Source: Phyllobacterium sophorae (GTDB lineage: Bacteria > Pseudomonadota > Alphaproteobacteria > Rhizobiales > Rhizobiaceae). Taken from it: a DNA stretch of 64,000 nt. The stretch is taken from contig NZ_PGGM01000003.1 of assembly GCF_003010965.1 (NCBI RefSeq), positions 372,001-436,000 on the forward strand, written 5' to 3'. Positions 34,167 to 42,682 of this stretch are shown one piece after another. The notes beneath the pieces are model-generated. The model ran no database searches. It saw nothing but the letters and a program-made list of their open reading frames with translations, and was not told the DNA's origin. Position 1 is the first letter of the stretch. Each line of letters begins with the position of its first letter. The position numbers were made by a program, and so were the translations under genes.

Positions 34167-34841
34167 ATGAGGATACTTCTCATTGAAGACGAGGCCGAGT
34201 TCGCCAAAGCCTTGCGTAGCGCGCTCGAACGCGACCGTTTCGTGGTTGATTGGGTAGCGAGCCTGTCGCTCGCCAGTGAAGCATCGCGGTCGCGAGTGCA
34301 CGAACTCGTTCTGCTTGATCGCACGCTGCCCGATGGCGACGGCCTGAGCCTCATTCCGCAACTGCGGGTCGACACTCCGGGCGTCCCGATCATCGTGTTA
34401 AGCGCCCGCGGCGAACTGACCGACCGCGTGGCCGGGCTCGACGATGGCGCCGACGACTATCTGGTCAAGCCTTTCGATCTGGAGGAAATGCTTGCCCGTA
34501 TTCGCGCAGTTCAGCGCCGTCCGAACGACCTTGCGCCAGACGAGATCGTCATCGGCGACCTCGCGTTCGACATGGCTTATGGCGAAGCCAGGGTGCGCGG
34601 CGCGCGTCTGGATTTGCAGCGACGGGAAGTGATGGTGCTCACCACACTGTTGCGCCGGCGCGGGCGCATCGTCGTACGCGAGTCCCTTGAGGAAGCGGTC
34701 TACGGCTTCGACGACATGATCCAGTCGAATACACTCGATTCCCATATCTCACGGCTGCGTCGGAAACTCAGCGGTGCGGGCGCCGGCGTCGAAATCCATA
34801 CTGTCAGAGGAGTGGGCTATCTGCTCAGGGAAAAGGATTGA
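34167..34841 (+). CDS. OmpR-family response regulator
   Basis: A 224-residue two-component regulator. The receiver domain shows the acidic pair LLIEDEAEF, phospho-acceptor Asp51 (ELVLLDRTLPDGDG), Thr/Ser in VLSARG and Lys in DYLVKPFD. A winged-helix output domain follows (SNTLDSHISRLRRKL, VRGVGYLLRE). It acts with the histidine kinase at 34838, whose start overlaps its stop by four bases. Target genes may include the CPBP protease and lipoprotein downstream, but this is not shown. Confidence 0.95.
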   Translation: MRILLIEDEAEFAKALRSALERDRFVVDWVASLSLASEASRSRVHELVLLDRTLPDGDGLSLIPQLRVDTPGVPIIVLSARGELTDRVAGLDDGADDYLVKPFDLEEMLARIRAVQRRPNDLAPDEIVIGDLAFDMAYGEARVRGARLDLQRREVMVLTTLLRRRGRIVVRESLEEAVYGFDDMIQSNTLDSHISRLRRKLSGAGAGVEIHTVRGVGYLLREKD

Positions 34842-36163
34842 AGCGCCGCCAGTCATCATTGAAGGCACGCCTTGTTACCGGATATGTCGTCCTTCAATTT
34901 CTGGCGATCGCTGCTGCCGCCGTCGGTTTCATCGTCTTTTTCGTCAATTCCTCGCTCGACGGGATGTATGTCGAGGAGGTCATCGTAAAAGTCGCCGCAG
35001 ATTCGATCGTTCGTGATGCGACCGGAACCGCAGTCGTGGAAGTGACGCCGGAGCTGGCGAAACTTCGAAACGAAGCGCCGGACATCTGGTTCGCGGCCCG
35101 GCTTGGCGACGGCAATACGGTTACCTTTGGCCGGGTGCCAGCGGCGTTCGCCCCCCTTGTTGACCACCTCGACAAACTGGCTTCTGCGGACATGCGCGGG
35201 CAGTTCGCGCCATTCACCCTTTCCGCCATCGTGCGACAGGCATCCGGTCCCTTAGGTGACATGAAGATCATCGCGCACGGTCGGGTCAAACCTTTTACAG
35301 CGCTGATCACGTTGGCGTCGAATATCGTCGCCATCACCATTTTCCTGACCCTGGCGCTCGTCTCCATCGTCGCGACGCCGATGATCGTCGAGCGCGCCCT
35401 GGCCGGCGTCATCAAGACCGCGGAGGAAGCGCAGGGGATCGACGCAGAACGTCGCGGTCTTCGCCTTTCCGAAGACAAGGTGCCGCGTGAAGTCGGCCCG
35501 TTGGTTAGCGCCTTCAATGAAGCTCTCGGTCGCCTTGATGAAGGCTATGATCGCCAGCACCGCTTCATCGCATCGGCAGCCCATGAGTTGAGGACGCCGA
35601 TCGCAATATTGCGGATGAAGATCGACACAGCGAAAGACAAAGGCATACGTTCGCTTTTGCCGGATGTGTCTCGACTTGCGAACCTCTCAGAGCAACTGCT
35701 CGATCTTCATAGATTGGACAATGGCACGCCGAGCGATCGGATCGACCTCGTCGTCCTCGCGCGCAGCGTCGCTGCCGATCTGGCGCCGATGCTGATCGCG
35801 TCGGGTAAGACAATTGAAGTTGTTGTTGTGCAACCCGGTTCGATCATGGGCAACGCCGGTTCGATCGAACGTGTGCTCACCAATCTCATACAAAACGCGG
35901 TCGAGCACGGCGGCGACAAGGTCATTGTGCGGATCGGCGGACCCGTGTTGGAGGTCGAGGATAACGGTCCTGGCATTCCGGGGGAGGAACATGAGCGTGT
36001 ATTCGAGCCCTTTCATCGGCTGCGACCGCGCTCATCCGGTACCGGCCTGGGTCTCGATCTGGTGAAGCAAGTCATGGACCATCACTGTGGCCGCGTCACC
36101 ATAGCAACGGCGTCCAGCGGGGGAACAATTATGCGGGTGAAATTTCCCGCGGTTCGAGACTGA
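34838..36163 (+). CDS. Sensor histidine kinase
   Basis: A 441-residue membrane kinase. It has a first membrane helix (VVLQFLAIAAAAVGFIVFFV, about 17-36), a periplasmic sensor of about 110 residues, and a second helix near residues 155-180. A HAMP-like linker, the H-box FIASAAHELRTPIAIL and an ATPase domain (NLIQNAVEHGG, DNGPGIPG, GTGLGLDLVKQV) follow. The start is TTG 34838 (KRRQSSLKARL), overlapping the regulator's TGA. Ligand unknown. Confidence 0.93.
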   Translation: MKRRQSSLKARLVTGYVVLQFLAIAAAAVGFIVFFVNSSLDGMYVEEVIVKVAADSIVRDATGTAVVEVTPELAKLRNEAPDIWFAARLGDGNTVTFGRVPAAFAPLVDHLDKLASADMRGQFAPFTLSAIVRQASGPLGDMKIIAHGRVKPFTALITLASNIVAITIFLTLALVSIVATPMIVERALAGVIKTAEEAQGIDAERRGLRLSEDKVPREVGPLVSAFNEALGRLDEGYDRQHRFIASAAHELRTPIAILRMKIDTAKDKGIRSLLPDVSRLANLSEQLLDLHRLDNGTPSDRIDLVVLARSVAADLAPMLIASGKTIEVVVVQPGSIMGNAGSIERVLTNLIQNAVEHGGDKVIVRIGGPVLEVEDNGPGIPGEEHERVFEPFHRLRPRSSGTGLGLDLVKQVMDHHCGRVTIATASSGGTIMRVKFPAVRD

Positions 36164-36316
36164 CCGCTCAGCCAATGTTGAGGCAATGTTTCCATGCGTA
36201 GCTAACCCGGACGAAGCGATAATTCCGGCTGATGGTTGTTACATGCGTCCACACCCACGGTTCGCATTTGCTATGCGCTGCGCCCCGACAGGCACGCTCT
36301 GCCATAGGTGAGGTTA

Positions 36317-37006
36317 ATGATGATTGCAGATGATCGATGGGAAGGACCCGGCTGGCCGGAAATACTCATTGGACTCGTAACATACGTGCTTCTTCTTCTT
36401 TCTTTCGGCATGCTGATGGGATTTCTGCCGGGAAACGACCCTGTTCTCATGGGAATTATCGGCTCGACGGCAGGGGGAGTCGTCGGCCTCGGCGCTTTCG
36501 CCGCAGCATATAGTGCCCGAATACGGAATCTACGCCCGTTCGGCTTCAAACCAGTTTCGCCTCGCTGGCTGATGTTCGCGGCAGGAACGGGCATCGTCGC
36601 CTATGGCCTTAACCTGATCATACAGTTCACATATCTGGCCTGGGTCGGAACCGGTGATCCTCAGGGCATCCTGCATGCGGCCGCGCGTGGTGGCCCGCTT
36701 CCGTTTCTCTTGTCCTTGCTGGGCGGCGCCATCTTCACACCCTTCGGCGAGGAAATCCTGTTCAGAGGTGTCGTTGCGAACGCACTCAACCGCTACGGCG
36801 CGTTTGCGGGCGTCGTTCTGAGCGCAATCATATTCGGACTCGCGCATGGCGTCAGCGTGATCCTGCCCGTTGCGATCATGGTCGGTCTTCTGGCCGCCGC
36901 CCTTTTCCGGGCAACAGGATCGGTCTGGCCCTGCGTCATCTTGCACTGCGTCTATAACGGGATGAACAGCATCGCGTCGGCGTTCGGCTTCGCACCGATG
37001 CAGTAA
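36317..37006 (+). CDS. CPBP-family intramembrane glutamic endopeptidase
   Basis: A 229-residue membrane protein with about seven hydrophobic segments and the CPBP/Abi motifs: FTPFGEEILFRGVV (Glu-Glu-x-x-x-Arg), SAIIFGLAHGVS, and VILHCVYNGMNS (His, Asn). Bacterial members process or degrade membrane proteins and can confer self-immunity to bacteriocins; the substrate here is unknown. The start ATG 36317 follows GGTGAGGTTA. It lies 153 bp downstream of the kinase gene. Confidence 0.88.
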   Translation: MMIADDRWEGPGWPEILIGLVTYVLLLLSFGMLMGFLPGNDPVLMGIIGSTAGGVVGLGAFAAAYSARIRNLRPFGFKPVSPRWLMFAAGTGIVAYGLNLIIQFTYLAWVGTGDPQGILHAAARGGPLPFLLSLLGGAIFTPFGEEILFRGVVANALNRYGAFAGVVLSAIIFGLAHGVSVILPVAIMVGLLAAALFRATGSVWPCVILHCVYNGMNSIASAFGFAPMQ

Positions 37007-37198
37007 TAGCGCGCCGCGACGGCTGAGAACTGCAACCGGGCTGCTCAGTGAACCCTTTTCGAACTCGGACAATGTTGCCGCAATGTTGGCCTGCTTTTTG
37101 AGGCCATGGGCCGTGATGACGGGCTTGCGGGGCACCGCTCCGCCTGCTCGTGTCGCCGAAGAAACGTCCAACGCTCATTTCTCAAGGAGATCAACAGA

Positions 37199-37531
37199 AT
37201 GCTGCAACGTCCTTCCGTCGAACATCGTCGGTCTACGATAACCATATTCTCCATAGCCCTGCTCGGCCTCGCTGCAACAGGGTGTGTATCAGCCGAAGAA
37301 CGGCAGTACAGGGACGCGAATACCTGCCAGAGCTTTGGGGCACCCTACGGGTCCCGCGCTTATACGAACTGCATGCTGGAACAACAGGCGCGGCGCGACA
37401 ACGCGCAACGGGAGTCACTCGAGCGGACCCGCTTGACGCAAGAAATCGCAAGAAACGCTCAGGATATGGCCGATCGCGCGCGCTGGGACCGCTGCAAGCG
37501 CGATTCCGACCGCCGCGAGTGCCGTCGCTAG
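37199..37531 (+). CDS. Small lipoprotein, hypothetical
   Basis: A 110-residue exported lipoprotein. The signal ends with lipobox LAATGC (ALLGLAATGCVSAEERQYRD), preceded by basic residues. The mature part is short, with Cys in ANTCQSFG and TNCMLEQQ, then a very charged, coiled-coil-like tail ERTRLTQEIARNAQDMADRA. The start ATG 37199 has AAGGAGATCAACAG upstream. Not otherwise recognised. Confidence 0.75.
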   Translation: MLQRPSVEHRRSTITIFSIALLGLAATGCVSAEERQYRDANTCQSFGAPYGSRAYTNCMLEQQARRDNAQRESLERTRLTQEIARNAQDMADRARWDRCKRDSDRRECRR

Positions 37532-37629
37532 GACCAAACCTCGGCAGTGTCAGCGATGCGCCATCATCGCGTGCCGAGACTCAATAACCGCGCTCGCTGC
37601 CAATACCTGCTGACGAATGCATAGTGCAG

Positions 37630-37800
37630 CGTTCCGGTTTCAGCGACACAGCTCTTCATAAAAAAGGGCTACAGAAACTCGCGCAGAAACAATAAAAATC
37701 ATGCCACCACGGCAGCAAAGGATCTGACGATGACTGCTTGTAACGGCTCTGGTCTGCCGTACTCGTCGACATCGGTCAGTCTTATCTGTCCGCAGATGTC
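37630..37800 (+). pseudogene. Cassette copy: 23-bp element and degraded hydrolase start
   Basis: This 369-bp gap (37532-37900) holds GCGTTCC-N7-GCGACACAG at 37630-37652. Further on, CAGCAAAGGATCTGACGATG (37713-37732) matches the ribosome site and start of the intact hydrolase (CAGCAAAGGATGCTTCCATG, 26815-26834). TTGTAACGGC and a CTCGT-GACATCGGTCAGTC-like region follow, resembling VLVLIDHQPY with a gap. The distance from element to ATG is shorter (78 bp). Beyond 37800 no similarity is seen. The following gene is the exported hydrolase at 37901. Confidence 0.6.
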
Positions 37801-37900
37801 CACTAAACGAGAGCCGGACCGCCTCCGACGCCAGGCTTCGTCCGCGCTTCGGATTCTCCGTCCGGGAATTCACAAAAACAGATATGAGTAGGAAGTGATC

Positions 37901-38668
37901 ATGCTCAAGCTTGCTGCAACGGTTGCTATTGCGACCGCCCTTCTGTCCGGTGCCGCTATCGCTCAACCGGTCAAGCCCACTATCGTCCTCGTTCATGGTG
38001 CGTTTGCTGACTCGTCGAGCTGGAATGGCGTCATCATCAACCTCCAAAAGGACGGCTATAAGACGGCCGCTGTCGCCAATCCGTTGCGGAGTGTCTCAAA
38101 TGATGCACGTCTCGTCTCCGACGTCGTCGGAAGCATCGAGGGCCCAGTGGTGCTCGTTGGTCATTCTTACGGAGGCCAGATTATCTCTAACGCTGCGAAT
38201 GGGCACGACAACGTCAAGTCACTCGTCTATGTGGCTGCCTTCGCACCGGATTCTGGCGAATCTGCATCCGATCTGGCGGGCAAGTTCCCCGGCGGCACGC
38301 TTGGGGAGGCGCTTGCAGCCCCCGTTAAGCTCACTGACGGCGGCGTTGATCTCTATATCGACCAGACCAAGTTCCGCGACCAGTTCGCGCACGACGTTCC
38401 GCCAGAGGCCTCGGCACTAATGGCTGTCGGCCAGCGGCCAATCACTGAAGCGGCCCTGACGGACAAGTCCGGCGAACCGGCCTGGAAAACGCTGCCGTCC
38501 TACTTCGTCTATGGCGACAGCGACAAAAACATCCCGGCCAAGGCACTTGACTTCATGGCAGAGCGTGCAGGCTCCAAGCGGACGGTCGTGGTCGAGGGGG
38601 CATCGCATGTCGTGATGGTCTCGCATCCGAAGGTTGTGACAGATCTGATCGAAGAGGCTGCGAAATAA
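37901..38668 (+). CDS. Exported alpha/beta hydrolase
   Basis: A 255-residue hydrolase with a signal peptide (MLKLAATVAIATALLSGAAI, cut near AQP). Features are the oxyanion motif IVLVHGAFADSSSW, nucleophile elbow VLVGHSYGGQI, late Asp in VYGDSDKNIP and His in VEGASHVVMVSHP. The group resembles small secreted esterases of unknown substrate. The start ATG 37901 has TAGGAAGTGATC upstream. It lies directly after a degraded cassette copy. Confidence 0.88.
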   Translation: MLKLAATVAIATALLSGAAIAQPVKPTIVLVHGAFADSSSWNGVIINLQKDGYKTAAVANPLRSVSNDARLVSDVVGSIEGPVVLVGHSYGGQIISNAANGHDNVKSLVYVAAFAPDSGESASDLAGKFPGGTLGEALAAPVKLTDGGVDLYIDQTKFRDQFAHDVPPEASALMAVGQRPITEAALTDKSGEPAWKTLPSYFVYGDSDKNIPAKALDFMAERAGSKRTVVVEGASHVVMVSHPKVVTDLIEEAAK

Positions 38669-38775
38669 TCCTGCTTTCGGCCGATATCCGACCACCGTTG
38701 CGCGTGTTTCCACCCGCGGCACGATACGCAACCAGGTCCAAAATCTGATCGAATACTGAATCGGGGAGTGTCACA

Positions 38776-39741
38776 TTGAAAGCTGTTACAGTTTCGAAGA
38801 CAGGTGCAGAAACTCACCTCGTCCTTGCCGAACATACAGAACCTGGGGCCGCGCCGGACGAGGCAATCGTCGCGGTTCGCGCGTTCTCGCTGAACAACGG
38901 CGAAGTTCGCGGTGCACTCTATGAAGGTACCGATGGCGATCGACCCGGATGGGATTTGTCCGGCGTGGTACAGACGGCCCCGGAAGGATCGGGTTTCCAC
39001 CCGGGTGATCGCGTGGTGGGCCTGGTATGGACTGGTGGCTGGGCGGAACGTGTCGCCGTGCCGACGAGCCGACTTGCCAAAATTCCCGACGACGTAAGCT
39101 TTGAAGCGGCCTCGACCCTCCCTGTCGCAGGTCTGACCGCAGCCGTAGCGCTGCAGAAGAAGGCGATCGGTCCAGGAAGCCGTGTTCTCGTCACGGCGGC
39201 CACGGGTGGTGTCGGCATTTATGCGATCCAGCTCGCAGCGGCTGCAGGCGCCCACGTGACGGCCTTCGCGCGAGATGGTTCGACCGCGGAATTCCTGCGC
39301 AGCCTTGGCGCGAACGATATCGCGGTCGGCGTTGAGGCCGGCGAGAAGGGTGGGCCGTACGACCTGATTCTGGAGGGTGTCGGAGGCTCGCTTCTGGGCG
39401 AGGCGCTGATGTGGCTGGCATCGCGCGGTGTCTGCGTTCTTTTCGGGGATGCTTCGGAAGATACACTCACGACCTTTGACGCCCGTCGCTTCCGTCTTCA
39501 ATCCGGCGGAGCATATGGCGGTACGGTTCTCTACGGCTTCTTCCTCCTCGAGGAGCTGACCCGGCCGGAGCGCGCGGCCGATGGGTCGGCCATTCTTGCC
39601 GATCTTGCGCGGCGGCTGTCCGATGGAAGTCTCCGTCCGGTCATCGGAAAGACTGCACCTTGGGCCGACATCGATGCGACAGCCCGCGAACTTCTGAAAA
39701 GAAAGTTCGCGGGAAAGGCCGTCCTTACAGTGGGCGGATGA
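38776..39741 (+). CDS. Zinc-free quinone oxidoreductase/medium-chain dehydrogenase
   Basis: A 321-residue MDR-superfamily protein: MKAVTVSKTG start, GWDLSGVVQTAPEGSGFHPG, nucleotide-binding VLVTAATGGVGIYAIQLA and a C-terminal KRKFAGKAVLTVGG. No catalytic zinc ligands are visible, which fits NADPH:quinone reductases. The start is TTG 38776 with GGGGAGTGTCACA upstream. It is convergent with the RidA gene. Confidence 0.88.
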   Translation: MKAVTVSKTGAETHLVLAEHTEPGAAPDEAIVAVRAFSLNNGEVRGALYEGTDGDRPGWDLSGVVQTAPEGSGFHPGDRVVGLVWTGGWAERVAVPTSRLAKIPDDVSFEAASTLPVAGLTAAVALQKKAIGPGSRVLVTAATGGVGIYAIQLAAAAGAHVTAFARDGSTAEFLRSLGANDIAVGVEAGEKGGPYDLILEGVGGSLLGEALMWLASRGVCVLFGDASEDTLTTFDARRFRLQSGGAYGGTVLYGFFLLEELTRPERAADGSAILADLARRLSDGSLRPVIGKTAPWADIDATARELLKRKFAGKAVLTVGG

Positions 39742-39757
39742 GGAAAAGTCTCGGGAC

Positions 39758-40156
39758 TTAATTGCTCTCCGGTATGCGTGCGATCACCTTGATCTCGAAA
39801 TCGAACCCGGCCAGCCAGTTTACTCCGACGGCAGTCCAGTTGGGATAAGGCGGCTTGGTGAAAATCCTCTGCCTGACTTCCATGATCGTTGCGAACTGGC
39901 TCTCCGGGTCCGTGTGGAACGTCGTGACATCCACGAGATCGTCGAACGTGCAGCCTGCGGCATCGAGTGCAGCCTTCAGGTTGTCGAAGGCCAGTTGAAC
40001 CTGGCGTTCGAAATCAGGTTCGGGTGTTCCATCGCCACGGCTGCCGACTTGCCCCGAAACGAAAAGAAGATCGCCTGATTGGATCGCTGCCGAGTAGCGA
40101 TGTTCTTCGTAAAGAGCATGCCTATTCACAGGAAAGATGGCTTGGGGTTTTGTCAC
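39758..40156 (-). CDS. RidA-family protein
   Basis: A 132-residue RidA/YjgF protein: VNRHALYEEHRYSAAIQSGDLLFVSGQVG, AFDNLKAALDAAGCTFDDLVDVTTF, and the conserved PPYPNWTAVGVNWLAG. RidA proteins hydrolyse reactive imines or enamines; this one has a Trp-rich variant of the usual PxRxxV segment, so activity is uncertain. The start is GTG 40156 behind GAGAACGAGAA, giving family length. Confidence 0.88.
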   Translation of the reverse strand: MTKPQAIFPVNRHALYEEHRYSAAIQSGDLLFVSGQVGSRGDGTPEPDFERQVQLAFDNLKAALDAAGCTFDDLVDVTTFHTDPESQFATIMEVRQRIFTKPPYPNWTAVGVNWLAGFDFEIKVIARIPESN

Positions 40157-40216
40157 TTCTCGTTCTCTCTTAATTGTTGTCGATGGGTATGTTAGCCAAT
40201 CTGGTATCACATTCGA

Positions 40217-41161
40217 TCACTTCAGCTGTTCGGGCAGCGGGATGAACTCGGCCTCGTCGCCGGGCGGTAGACGAAAGCGACCATGCTCCCAGTCACCCTT
40301 GCGCCAGGCCTCTTTCGCGGCATCGATCTTCTCCTGCGACGAGGCGACGAAGTTCCACGAAATATAGCGCGGTCCATTCATTGTCTCGCCGCCGAGCACC
40401 ATAAGGCGCGCGCCTGCCTCACCTGCTGTCAGGCTGATCCGATCGCCGGGACGGAACACCATCATCTGGCCAGCAGCAAACGGAGTTCCGGCGACCAGGA
40501 TGCTGCCCTCGACGACATAGACGCCGCGATCTTCGTGATCGTCGGGCAGCGGCAGCTTTGCGTCGGCGGACAGAATGACATCGGCATAGAAGGTCTCAGT
40601 GAAGGTCTTGACCGGGGCCCGCGCGCCCCAGGCCGAGCCGATGATCAGCCGGACCTGCTTGCCTTCATCCTCGATGAACGGCAGCGCCTCGCGACCGTGA
40701 TGTTCGAAACTGGCCGCAGTGTCTTCTGCGTGATTTGGCAGCGCGACCCAGGTCTGGATTCCAAAAGCGGTGCGGGGACGGCTGCGCATCTCCTCGCTGG
40801 TGCGTTCGGAATGAGTGACGCCATTACCGGCGATCATCCAGTTCACCTCACCGGGGTAGACCATTTGGTCGGCGCCGGTGCTGTCGCGATGGTGAAATGC
40901 GCCCTCATAAAGATAGGTCACGGTCGCCAGCCCGATATGCGGATGCGGACGTACGTCGATGCCACCGCCAGTCAGGAACTCCGCCGGTCCCACCTGATCG
41001 AAGAAGATGAAGGGGCCAACCATCTGCCGTTTCGGGGCGGGTAATGCACGGCGCACTTCGAACCCACCGAGATCGCGGGTGCGCGGAATAATGAGGGTCT
41101 CGATTGCGTCGAGGCTGCCAGTTTCGGGGCATTCAGGGTTCTGCGTGGGGTTCCAGCTCAT
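40217..41161 (-). CDS. Pirin-family protein
   Basis: A 314-residue pirin. The N-terminal cupin has metal-site residues in DVRPHPHIGLATVTYLYEG (two His) and MIAGNGVTHSERTSEE (His, Glu). FIFFDQVGPAE precedes them and the C-terminal cupin ends LNGPRYISWNFVAS-like (NGPRYISWNF). Pirins include quercetinase-like enzymes and redox regulators. The start ATG 41161 has GAAGGAACTTGAC upstream. A frameshifted relative lies at 15.2-15.5 kb. Confidence 0.92.
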   Translation of the reverse strand: MSWNPTQNPECPETGSLDAIETLIIPRTRDLGGFEVRRALPAPKRQMVGPFIFFDQVGPAEFLTGGGIDVRPHPHIGLATVTYLYEGAFHHRDSTGADQMVYPGEVNWMIAGNGVTHSERTSEEMRSRPRTAFGIQTWVALPNHAEDTAASFEHHGREALPFIEDEGKQVRLIIGSAWGARAPVKTFTETFYADVILSADAKLPLPDDHEDRGVYVVEGSILVAGTPFAAGQMMVFRPGDRISLTAGEAGARLMVLGGETMNGPRYISWNFVASSQEKIDAAKEAWRKGDWEHGRFRLPPGDEAEFIPLPEQLK

Positions 41162-41185
41162 GTCAAGTTCCTTCGCTCAAACTGG

Positions 41186-41437
41186 TCATAGAGGCCGCCG
41201 CAGGTGGCGGACGATTGGCGGTTGGTCACCGATATTGAAGGCATCCAGCAGTCCCCGATCCAGCGCGCGTGTGTTTGTGACAGGTGCGTGCCCGTACTGG
41301 TGCTCGATCCAGCGATCGACGACAAAGCCTCCCAGGACCCGGCCAGGATCGGCCACGTCATCCCAGACGTCCCAGCGGATTGCAGCGTCGCGCTGATTGG
41401 AAGCGCCACAGGCCGGCGGCGAAGTCGGTGACCACAT
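41186..41437 (-). pseudogene. MFS transporter C-terminal remnant
   Basis: This frame includes RWDVWDDVADPGRVLGGFVV, DRWIEHQYGHAPVTNTRALD and a short QPPIVRHLRRP end. It resembles the soluble C-terminal tail found on some enterobactin-exporter-like MFS proteins (W-x-x-x-D...R...F, W-x-E-H, R-H). All membrane helices are missing. It follows directly on the hydrolase 5' stub at 41438-41541, so the two broken genes are joined. Confidence 0.5.
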
Positions 41438-41541
41438 CTTTTGGCAGGCATCAACCCAAGCTGGCAGCGCTGGTGATCGATCAGAATGACCACCGGGTCC
41501 TCGGAGCGAAGAAGCGAGCTAAAGCCACTATGAAAGGTCAT
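41438..41541 (-). pseudogene. Isochorismatase-family hydrolase stub (5' end)
   Basis: From ATG 41541 the frame reads MTFHSGFSSLLRSEDPVVIL, then IDHQRCQLG. It matches the intact MTFRNGLDSLLRPEDSVLVL, IDHQPYQLA over about 29 residues and then diverges. The upstream CAACAAAAGATGTTTTC corresponds to the ribosome-site region of the intact gene, and the 23-bp element lies at 41662-41684. The catalytic Cys region is absent. Confidence 0.75.
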
Positions 41542-41952
41542 GAAAACATCTTTTGTTGCCGATGAGGTTAGTTTGATTGGTAGGCACAAACCGCCTACGA
41601 CAGTGCTTGAAAGGACACTGCCATTTATATTTATGGTGCGGTAGCGCCCGTTCAGGCGAAACTGTGTCGCGCTTAGGGGAACGGCAAGTTCCGCAAGTCG
41701 ATCTTGGGAGCATTCGACGTACACCCTCGATTTTGGCGGAGTTACTTTCTCGCCTCGATTGTTCATCGATTAGGCGTGAAAATGCCGTCGGCGGTTCGGC
41801 GATCCTTACAAAGACGGCAATGGGGTGGAAACCAGTAAGGCTTCTTTTGGGAAGGGGAGCACCGAAAGCTTCCATCGGCGAGAGTCGTTTTCCCCCGAGA
41901 AGCGATGGAGTTCTGGTATCGGCCCTATCGAGCGTCTTCTTGGCAGTCGCGG
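41542..41952. repeat. Cassette regulatory region with 23-bp element, copy 5
   Basis: No credible gene occupies this 411-bp stretch. On the minus strand it carries CCGTTCC, 7 bases, GCGACACAG (41662-41684), one base from the consensus. Next to it GATCTTGGGAGCATTCG (41700-41716) is a possible trace of a LysR start (GAGGATCTAAGAATATTCG in paralogue A). The rest to 41952 shows nothing I could assign. Confidence 0.55.
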
Positions 41953-42588
41953 CTATTTTGCCTTCGCCGCACCATAACGCAGGCCATCCAGCAGCAGCAT
42001 GAGCATTCGTTCGGTGTGCGCCGGCCCGTCCTCCCCCGAGGCCACGGCAAGGTTTCCGATCGCGCGCAGCAGATCGTAGGGCGCAACGTCAGCTCGGACT
42101 TCTCCCGCACCGGCAGCAGCATTCAGCAGCATCGACAGAGCCGGTTCAAATCGGCTTCGGAAATAGTCCGGCAAGGTGGCGAATGCCGGATCGCCGGAAT
42201 GGAGCGCGGCGGCCAACCCCTGCTTGGTGGCCAAGAAGCGCGTGTAGCCCTTCAGCCAAGCTGCCAGCGCATCGGCTGGCCCGCGCTCAGCGGCAAGCGG
42301 CGCTGCCGCATCGGCGCAGGCATCAACCTCGCGGCGGAACACCGCGGCCACCAGGTCGGCACGCGTCGGGAAACGGCGGTAGAGCGTACCCAGCCCAACG
42401 CCCGCTTGCGTCGCGATCTCCCGGATGGGCGCATCCACCCCCGAACGGGCGAACACGATCTTGGCGGCTTCCAAAACTGCTTCCTCGTTCCTGCGAGCAT
42501 CGGCACGCATTCGCGGTGCGGGTGCTTCGGCATCGCCAAGAGCCGGTGACGCGGCCTCGACTGCATTCCGGAATTTGGTCGACAACAT
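41953..42588 (-). CDS. TetR-family transcriptional regulator
   Basis: A 211-residue TetR: DNA-binding region RNEEAVLEAAKIVFARSGVD, IREIATQAGVGLGTLYRRFP, then a helical ligand domain similar to the SbtR-like group. The start ATG 42588 is divergent from the hydrolase at 42683. Two perfect 17-bp palindromes lie in the 94-bp gap, so it very likely represses both itself and the hydrolase-SDR genes. Confidence 0.93.
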   Translation of the reverse strand: MLSTKFRNAVEAASPALGDAEAPAPRMRADARRNEEAVLEAAKIVFARSGVDAPIREIATQAGVGLGTLYRRFPTRADLVAAVFRREVDACADAAAPLAAERGPADALAAWLKGYTRFLATKQGLAAALHSGDPAFATLPDYFRSRFEPALSMLLNAAAGAGEVRADVAPYDLLRAIGNLAVASGEDGPAHTERMLMLLLDGLRYGAAKAK

Positions 42589-42610
42589 TTTCCGCGATCC
42601 TTCTTGCTAT

Positions 42611-42656
42611 ACGGATCAATGATCCGTATTTATAGTATAACGGATCATTGATCCGT
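42611..42656. promoter_or_regulatory. Twin 17-bp TetR operators
   Basis: ACGGATCAATGATCCGT (42611-42627) and ACGGATCATTGATCCGT (42640-42656) are each perfect palindromes with 8-bp arms and a single central base. Centres are 29 bp apart, with an AT-rich TATAGTATA between them that could contain the -10 region. Position between the divergent TetR and hydrolase starts makes them the operator pair. Confidence 0.8.
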
Positions 42657-42682
42657 TTGCCAGTTCGGAGGTTCGCAGTCCT

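Noticed and set aside
14500-41684. Insertion sequence or CRISPR as source of the repeated 23-bp element
   Set aside because: No transposase, terminal inverted repeats or regular spacer array is present; the repeats lie in equivalent regulatory positions before the same gene start.
41528-41875. 115-residue minus-strand frame upstream of the hydrolase stub
   Set aside because: It crosses the cassette regulatory region in a frame other than the stub's and shows no domain pattern.
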